Shown here piece by piece: positions 57,128 to 64,000 of a stretch of 64,000 nucleotides of DNA (the first letter of the stretch is position 1; each line of letters starts with the position of its first letter). The stretch covers positions 905,062-969,061 of the forward strand of contig NW_003314311.1 of assembly GCF_000143415.4 (NCBI RefSeq), read 5' to 3'. The notes under the pieces were generated by a model, which saw only the letters and a list, made by a program, of their open reading frames with translations, was not told the origin of the DNA and did no database searches. The DNA comes from Selaginella moellendorffii. Lineage: Eukaryota; Streptophyta; Lycopodiopsida; Selaginellales; Selaginellaceae. Position numbers and translations under genes: made by a program.

Positions 57128-58570
57128 TTTATTATTATTTCAGATATTTTATCTGAAGGAAAGTTCTGTCTATTAAGCTCGGGAACTTCCGACTTGGACG
57201 CAATGACAAATTCTTCCTCCACCTGATTGTCTTGTGTTGCTGCTGTCGCCAATGCAAACATATCTCCACAGGGACATGAAGCCTCGTCCCATTCTGGCAG
57301 CTAACGAAGCCCTCCCAAAGTTCCTAACAAACTTACTTACGCCAGGCACAGGGTCCTCTCGATGATCCACCGAAACTCGAAACTCGACTCTCGAAGGGAT
57401 TCGTTGCTCTCGCTGTTGGTACCGGATCGGCCCGCTGCTACAGACCAAAGCATCAAACTCGAGGACCGAGACCCCGACCCCCAGCTGGACCCCGGACGCC
57501 GTGAACGAGTGGATATCACTAGCCCAGTCTCGCTCTTGCCACCATATCCTATCCTTCTTCTGAGAAAAGGACCAAGCAGTAGTAGTACTCGCTGCTCTAA
57601 GCTTCCTCCAGTGGGACGTCGCTAGCGTTCCCCGTGATCTTCTTGTGAGAGTGCGCGTGCTCTCTCCACGGAGTCACCCACGGTGATGCTGCTCTTTGCC
57701 ATTGATGACGCTCCTCTGGAACCTCTCGCCAGCAACGGACAGGCGGGGGGATATTTCCTGGGAGCGTGGAGAGACGAGTCGAGCTCGACCTCGGTCCAGT
57801 TACTGTCCCGGTGCTCCAATCCGGGTGCCTCGTCCGGCACGAGAAAGATAAGTTCGGCAGGACGTTATTGATGTTCTTGAGTTCTCTAGCATTCCAGCCA
57901 CCTTGACTCCGCTTGTCGTCGTGGAGATCAACCACTAGGATACGTTTGTCCATACTGTCCCTCTGAAAAGCCAAAGAAAAAAAGATAAAATAAGATAGTA
58001 ATTACCAAGTTCGCAAGATCTCTCGCAACATGCACGGCCATAGGAATTCAGTCCCTTCTTTGCTCTAGTCTGTCCACAAATCTCATACAAAACGTGTCAG
58101 TCGAAGGAAAGTAAGAGAAAGAAAGAAAGAAAAACAACAAAACCGATCGCTTTTGTTTCGCTACCGATGCTTCGCTGCCAGCGCGCTTGCTTTCCCGTGG
58201 ACGATCCGATCATCATGGCCAGAGCTGCAAGGCGAGAGAAACTATGAGTGCTAGATCTCGCATTTTCGCTTACCGTCACACTATGGAATCAACCCGATCG
58301 GGTGGAAAGAGACTTCGCAGCCATTCTTCTTGAACGAGCCGATCGTGTCAATGCCGCGTTCCAAAGAGGCCAATCCGCGATCGAACGATCCCTGGAAGGA
58401 TTTCGTATAAGAATCCAGCGATTCGGACAGTGACTTCGCAGCATCCGTGAGGGACTGGCCGAGGTAGAATGCGGCTGCTGCCACTGCTGCTCCGAGGATT
58501 GCCGCGGCTGATACCCTCTCCTTACTCCACGATTTAGCGCTCGTGTTAATAGTGCTCTACAGCACAAGGC
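57128..58570 (-). other. Candidate minus-strand multi-exon gene, product unknown
   Basis: Two minus-strand stretches look coding. One (about 58530-58281) reads AAAILGAAVAAAAFYLGQSL followed by TDAAKSLSESLDSYTKSF and FDRGLASLERGIDTIGSF, with one hydrophobic segment and an amphipathic helix. The other (about 57953-57600) begins MDKRILVVDLHDDKRSQGGW and needs a frame change near LPNLSF to continue through a Ser-rich segment. Splice-like GTAAGCG and TTGCAG sites lie between them. I could not assemble one continuous model or recognise a family. A plus-strand frame at 57362-57625 is an alternative but looks less natural. Confidence 0.4.
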
Positions 58571-59110
58571 GGCTTACTTGATGGGAATTCGTTCTGCAAC
58601 TACACATTCTCAAGCCTTGATGCCTTAAAAAAAATGGCTTGCTAAATGTCCAAGCCGGGACAAGTTTCGTGGATTTCGAGTTCCAGAAAGAAAGTAAGTT
58701 TCAAAATCTGTGGGTGACATGTTTGCAGGTTAAAACTGGAAGCTAACTTCTGGTGTATGACTTCATAAAAACTGCATATATCAATCACATTTCTCACAAG
58801 TTTGCTGAATTATACATGTGTTGCATTGGCTGTGGTAGTTCCTCGAGTTCAGGCTTGCAGAAGAGAAACATCCAACAAGTGATAGATTGAAGGGCAAACA
58901 TCCAATAGTGATTTATTGAAGTTTTGTTTCAAATAAACTTTCCCACAACTGGACGAGCTTCTCAAATGGCTCAACTTTATAACTTGAGGTTGATTCCTAG
59001 GTGAGATGGCATCCTTTGGAGGCACCTGACTTGTTAGAGGAAACTCAAAGGTACAAAAGCTAGCATGGTCCATGTGCTCATGAGCTGGTTTATATCTTGA
59101 AATTCAATGG
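58571..59110. other. Spacer, possible 3' end of the Copia element
   Basis: No gene recognised. It lies immediately downstream (minus strand) of the Copia RNase H and may contain its 3' LTR, but no second copy was available for comparison. Confidence 0.4.
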
Positions 59111-61012
59111 ATCCCAAGCTGCATCCGAAAGGTGACAAGTTTGTCAGGTCCCAAAGGCTTTGTCAGCACATCTGCAAACATCTTCCCAGTCCGCAAGTAG
59201 TCAACACACATGATGCCAACTTCAACTTGACATAGGGAAACTGCACAAGGATGTGCTTGCTGTGCCCATAGAAAACAAGATTGCGAGTCATGGCAATGCT
59301 GCTCTGATTATCACACCATCTGATGGTTGGACCTAGCTGCTCAGCCCCAGGGTCCTTCAATAGCTGTCTCAGCCACACAAATTCCTTGCATGCTGTGGTT
59401 AGAGTGATATACTCAACTTCTATAGAGGAAAGTGCAATAACACTCTGTTTTCGACTTGTCCAACTAATTGCTGCCCCATAGAGCATCAGACAAAAGCCTG
59501 TGGTGGACCTGCACCCCTTGTTCATGGCCCAGTTAGCATCAGTAAAACACTTGAGCTGGCTATTGCTGTTAGAGTAATATAAGCCTTTGTCCATAGTTCC
59601 TTTCAAGTATTGTAGGATGTGTTTAGCAGCTTTCTAGTGAGCAGTGCATGGGTGGCCACTAAATTGGCTCAAGATTAGCATATGTTAGGCCAGGTTGACA
59701 ATGCTAAATATATGAGGCAGCCAATCAAGCTTCTAAAGGGGACATTTTCGTCCAAAGGCTCCCGTGCATCTTGAGGGGAGGACAAGTTGACTGCGCCAAC
59801 CAGCATAGGTGTGCGCACTGGATGGTAGTTCTCCATCCCAAACTGTTTCAAGAGCAATTCCATATAGTGCCTTTGATGCAACTTCAAGGTTTGCTCCTTC
59901 ATGCATCATTTCAGTTGGATTCCCAAAAATGTCTTGACTTCCCCGAGGTCTTTCATCTAGAAATGTTTAGCCAAAGATCCCTTTAGTACCGAGATGGCAT
60001 TATCATTGCCCCTAATGATGAGGTCATTGACATATAATGCAATGACTATTATGGCATCACTATACATCCATTTGATGAACTTTCCACCTCTAAGCATTTG
60101 CTATTGCAAGGATTGTCTGCACATTAGCCATTTTAACAACTAGTGAGAAAGTTTTATTATAGTCTATACCTCATATTTGTGTGAAACCTTTTGCAACCAA
60201 GTGTGCTTTGTAGTGGGGAGCACCACCATTAGCATCATATGTCTTTTTGAAGACCCATTTATGGTCAACAAGCCTCTGGCCACATTCTATAAATGTGTTG
60301 TTCTTGACCGAGGCATCCATTTTATTGTTGATGCCCTTTGTCCATAAGTGAGACTTTAAACCACAGCTTCATCATAGGTTGAAGGGACATTCCCATCAAC
60401 AAAAATGCAAAGCTCAACTTCATCTTAGTCAAGCAAAGATATGGCATTTTTCAAGATTTTTAAGGAGGGCTTGCTTGTGCATGGATCCTCAACTACAAGT
60501 GCAAAGTATAACATTCCTCACTGATGGTGGGAACATGGAGCATTTTGTTGCTCATCAACAGGGTCAGAGACCAAAGTTGGCTTTAGCCAAGTATCATCTA
60601 GTGGATCATATTCGAAGGTAACAGTCCTCACATCATCAATAATTGGTGCATTCTTCTCAAAGACAGGAGGGAATATAGAACTTAGGAGATCTTTGTTGAT
60701 AAAGCCAATGGATAGTGGCTCACCTTGGCTTTGCTGGGAGAATCATCTTTAATGAAGATCACATCTATATTGATAATTGTCTTTTTGGTTGCCAAATCCT
60801 AAAGCTTGTATGCTTTACAACTGTATTCTTCATCTTGTGTATAACTAACAAAGATAAGCTTTTGACTCTTTGGATTTAGTTTCTTGCAAAGCTAGTCAGG
60901 AACATGTGTGAAGATGGCACAACCAAAAACATAGAGGTGAGATACATTTGACTTCTTCCTTGTCCACATCTTTTTAGAGGTCTTCTATAAGGAACCAACT
61001 CCCCGATGTGTC
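59110..61012 (-). pseudogene. pol: Decayed Ty1/Copia pol (integrase end, RT, RNase H)
   Basis: Minus strand. The integrase end reads VSHLYVFGCAIFTHVPD followed by KKLNPKSQKLIFVSYTQD (about 60945-60830). RT has ALYVNDLIIRGND, where YVDD is usual (about 60035-59995), and FRSLIGCLIYLALSTWP near 59700. RNase H reads CFTDANWA and STTGFCLMLYGAAISWTSRK (about 59555-59450), with ALSSIEVEY. The end LGPDKLVTFRMQLG (about 59155-59118) is in another frame. Many stops and shifts are present, the RT catalytic Asp is changed to Asn, and gag and the 5' LTR are missing. It stops abruptly near 61012, where element 4 begins. Confidence 0.85.
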
Positions 61013-61029
61013 ATAAGCTAAAGGATCCC

Positions 61030-62141
61030 CGAAAGCATGACCAAAATGACAAAGAGTTCATCAGATGGGACCGAGTCTAAGATTGAGTCCAAAACCGATT
61101 CTAAAACCGAGTTCGAGATAGAGTCCGGGATCGAGTCTGAGGCCGACTCAGAGACCAAGTTCGAGGCCGAGTTCGAGACCAAGTTTGAGACAGAGTCCGA
61201 GATCCGAGATCAGGTCTGAGACCGAGTCCGAGGTCGAGTCCGAAGTTGAGTCCGAGATTGGGTCCGAGATTGGGTCCAAGATCGAGTCTGAGACCAAGTC
61301 CGAAGTCAGATCCGAGATCGAGTCTGAGACCGAGTCCGAGTACTAATACAGGTCATGGGGTGAAAGCCCAAAGTGTGCATCTCCTGGGGGGGGGGGGCGG
61401 CTGCAGGGGGTTCCAAAAGTATAGTAGGGATAGTGAGAGTGAGGTCCAGGAACCAGTCTTGAAGGAACTCTCTAGTGGTGCTTCCAAACTGACTTGAGGT
61501 TGAGACTGGGGCCGAAGGGCCTTGGGTGGGAGCAAGCATGGACTTGGGTGGTGCCAAAGGGGCCACCCAAGGAAGTGCTCAAGAGCAACTCCCACTCCTG
61601 AAAGGGAAATCGACTACAGTGCTCCCGGCTCATGTGGAGTGGTGCCCCACTTGAGTACCTTGTGGCTCATTGGTCCTCGCCCTTCCTAAGGGCTTGGGCT
61701 TTCCCTTCGAGATGGAAGTTGGGGGGTAGAGGTACTTATACCGAGCCATTAGGCCACGGTGTTTCGCACTGGTATCCCAAAGCAAATGTTGCACCCAAGG
61801 CTTGGGATTTAGAGGGTCCTATGATCAAGTCTTATTGTACCAAGGGATGTTAAGAACCTGGAGGCTTGGTGTGTTTGGCTGCTTGTGACTGCAGGGAGTG
61901 TAGCCGAACCTTAAGTCTAGTCTAACCTGGGGAGTGGGATTGGGAGAGATTTAGGGATCCGTGGAAGGACGGCTAACGCTCCATTGCTCGTGCAGTGAGT
62001 AACTGAAACCAAATAGGACCAAGTAGGAGCTGGTACAATAGATGGGAACCTTGGTATGGGAACTTAGCAAAAGCCAAAGCAGTGTTGGTCGGATAGACAA
62101 GGTAAGCTGGCAAATTGGACAGGAAAAATTTGTGGCTTACA
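61030..62141 (+). repeat. Element 4 5' LTR
   Basis: The left boundary is estimated. It begins with a degenerate array of GAGTCCGAG-type units (61060-61350), the reverse complement of the element 3 array. The module GGGTGAAAGCCCAAAGTGTG...AAAAGTATAGTAGGG follows (61358-61430), with a run of 12 G at about 61386-61397. It ends GGCTTACA at 62141. Confidence 0.75.
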
Positions 62142-62144
62142 ATT

Positions 62145-62157
62145 TGGTATTAGAGCC
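62145..62157 (+). other. Element 4 primer binding site
   Basis: TGGTATTAGAGCC, three bases after the LTR. It matches the tRNA-Met type with one transition relative to TGGTATCAGAGC. Confidence 0.8.
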
Positions 62158-62200
62158 TTTTCCTAAGTTCTAGCAAAGGATAGAGGCGGATTGCTGGGAG

Positions 62201-63400
62201 ATGGCAAAAACAAGGCATAAATGAACCAAGGCGGAGACGGAACCTCCTCTAGAGCTGGAGCCTCCGATCGAACAAGAGGCTATGGATGAGGAATCCTTGC
62301 ATGAGGAGGACTCCAGTGAGGAAACTTCCAAACAAGAGTCCGGTGGTCAGGTTCGGTCATCCAAGGCTCGATTGGACGTTCTAGAAGGACAATTGGCACA
62401 GACCAATGCCCTGCTAGAGACTCTTGTACGCAAGCTAAAGTGTGACAAGAAGTGGAAGAAAAGGCAAAAGATTGTGGATGCTGGCAGTGCAGAAGGTATG
62501 GACCCTTTGGTAGGGATTGAGGCAAAACCAAACAAGGTTGAACAAACCAAAGTGGAATCAGTCCCTCAGGCAGTTCCCAAGTACAAACCAAAGCTCCCAC
62601 CAGTCTTTAAGGGAATGAACGACTATAAGGTGGTGGAGGATTGGTTTTATGATATGGAGAACTACTTCCGAGCGTTGCGGTTATCGAGCTCGGAGAAGAT
62701 CCCATGTGCAAAACCATACTTGGCAGATAATGCTAGACTTGTTCTAAACTCGTGCCTCATCGCAAGACTTGCAAAGGGCAAGTCTTGGTGGAGAACAACA
62801 GAGGCTAATGAAGTACCGGTGGCCACTTGGGAAATGATGAAAGCAAGGATTCATGTGACTTACGTTCCTTCGAATACTACTCTGCATCTAAGAGACAAGC
62901 TGAGTAGGCTAAAACAGACCGGAACCATTCAGGAGTATGTGAATGGTTTTATGGCAAAGAGGATACTTGTCACGGACATGGGGGATATGGATGCATTCCA
63001 TGCCTTCATATCAGGCTTGCAAACCTAGGCTTGTGGTGAGGTGATGCGTTAGAACCTGACCAACTACAAGGAAGTGTTGGATGTGGCCATCAAAGTGCAT
63101 TTCAACAATAACTTGCGAAAGGGGAACACAACGGGGTCGGGATCCACATTTAACAAAGGGGCTAAACCAAGGGGAACATATAGCAAAGGGAAATTCAAGA
63201 AGAGTTTCTCTAAGAATGAGTCATCGGGGTTTCGAAAAGGCAAATTTGGTGGCCAGCGAGCAAGTACATAAGGGAATCAAGCAAAAAGAGACAAACCCAC
63301 AAATAAAAAGGTTAAATCAGTTAGTAGTGTGGGAAACAACATATGCTACAACTGTAGTGAAGCATGAAGTGGGACACTTTTCGAGGGAATGTCCCTACCT
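62201..63400 (+). pseudogene. gag: Element 4 gag
   Basis: ATG at 62201. A TGA at 62222-62224 (codon 8) fits a CGA-to-TGA change; the frame then stays open to 63027. The capsid-like region GMNDYKVVEDWFYDMENYF is close to the element 2 gag. A TAG at 63027-63029 and another stop soon after precede a basic segment. The zinc knuckle reads CYNCSEA and then, only after a frame change, GHFSRECP (63350-63393). Confidence 0.8.
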
Positions 63401-64000
63401 GAAGAAGGCCAAAGCCAATATAGCCATTAAATCGGGTGAAATTCAAATTGAGGTATGTGATCTAGTCCCTAGCTCAAAGTTGCTTATTACACGAGCAATT
63501 TTGGTAAAGAGTTGTTCACGACATTTACTAGCCCTCCAAGGGAAGCTCAGAGGTAACTTTGTTAAAATCTTTATTGACATGGGTGCTTCGGATAATTTTG
63601 TAGTCCAGCAAGCCAGACTAATGGTGTAGCGGCTGGGCGAACCAAGGACTATAAATTTTGTTCAAGGTAGCCAAAGCACCGATGAGGTACTTCGACAAGC
63701 AAAAGTCGAAGTAGGGACATGGAAAGTAGACATGAATTTCACCGTGTTAGACATAGCAGGATTTGATGTGATCTTTGGGATGGATTGGGTCAATTGGTTC
63801 GTGGTAGCCCTACATGGACAAGATAGAAACCTTGTGGTACTAGCAAATGCCCAAGGAAAAAGATCCGGGGTGAAGGCCCAGGATCTAAAGGTAGGGCAAT
63901 GCAAGGCCAAAGATTCCTACTTAAACCTGGTGTCCATGAGAGGACAACTCACTAAAGGGACCAAGGCAGCATTTTTGTGCTTACTCTCGATGAAGAGTGG
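63400..64000 (+). pseudogene. pol: Element 4 protease region (start of pol)
   Basis: Contains IDMGASDNF near 63575, the aspartic protease site with Met in place of Thr or Ser (one C-to-T change from DTGAS), and FDVIFGMDW near 63765. A TAG at 63627-63629 fits a Gln-to-stop change. The sequence runs off the window before RT. Confidence 0.75.

Larger units (their letters stand above)
61013..64000 (+). mobile_element. Element 4: Ty3/Gypsy element, truncated by the window end
   Basis: Plus-strand element. The 5' LTR ends at 62141 (CTTACA), followed by a tRNA-Met-type primer site, gag, zinc knuckle and protease. RT and the 3' LTR lie beyond the window. The exact LTR start is unresolved (about 61013-61040, abutting the Copia remnant). 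The LTR end plus primer-site context (CTTACA, ATTTGGTAT), the GAGTCCGAG array and the GGTGAAAGCCCAAAG module all resemble element 3, and its capsid region resembles element 2. Confidence 0.82.

Noticed and set aside
61037-61219. Acidic Glu/Ser-rich open frame at the start of element 4
   Set aside because: It is the reverse-complement version of the same LTR array and has no separate evidence of coding.

Overview
The window looks like nuclear DNA of a land plant. A lycophyte such as Selaginella is my best guess. This is an inference from very short introns (47-71 bp), compact GC-rich genes lying between AT-rich stretches, and plant-type families: a class III peroxidase, a GNA-type lectin, an EDGP/TAXI-like protein and chromodomain Ty3/Gypsy elements. 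No rRNA, tRNA or CRISPR was recognised.

Left part (1-38.1 kb) is mostly LTR retrotransposons in layers. Element 1 (849-6499, minus strand) is a young chromovirus with 428-bp LTRs, a perfect CTCAC target duplication and five in-frame stop codons in pol. Element 2 (8121-15344, plus) is an older chromovirus with about 925-bp LTRs, inserted inside a solo LTR of its own family (7911-8120 plus 15350-16213). Element 3 (27955-35627, minus) has 1.79-kb LTRs, a CAGTA duplication and a 4.1-kb interior with no recognisable gag-pol. It lies inside an older LTR of its own family (27692-27954 plus 35633-37012). A 195-bp solo LTR with a TATGG duplication (27221-27415) defines a small TRIM-like family, seen again as a rearranged cluster at 46.4-48.0 kb. 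The only intact host gene here is an intronless secreted protein ending in a GNA-type lectin domain (22218-23216).

Middle part (38.7-52.2 kb) is a graveyard of host-gene fragments that still carry introns, on both strands: a tRNA-binding (EMAPII-type) domain, a J-domain/thioredoxin-fold protein C-terminus, an O-fucosyltransferase piece, RanGAP, a purple acid phosphatase split into two opposed halves, and a 5'-truncated peroxisomal acyl-CoA synthetase lying between those halves. The two phosphatase halves abut end to end in protein terms but face each other, as expected from an inversion of about 2.9 kb.

Right part (52.6-58.6 kb) holds the best intact genes: a three-exon secreted class III peroxidase, a minus-strand propeller-like protein with an F-box-like start, a secreted aspartic-protease-fold protein that has lost its catalytic motifs, and a minus-strand candidate gene I could not identify. 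From 59.1 kb a decayed Copia element (minus) abuts a fourth Gypsy element (plus, about 61.0 kb to beyond the window end). The LTR of that fourth element resembles element 3, so it may represent the coding partner of the non-coding element 3.

Across the Gypsy elements almost every nonsense codon can be explained by a single C-to-T change on one strand or the other (Gln, Arg or Trp codons), and all eight LTR differences of element 1 are transitions. This suggests decay driven by deamination of methylated cytosine.
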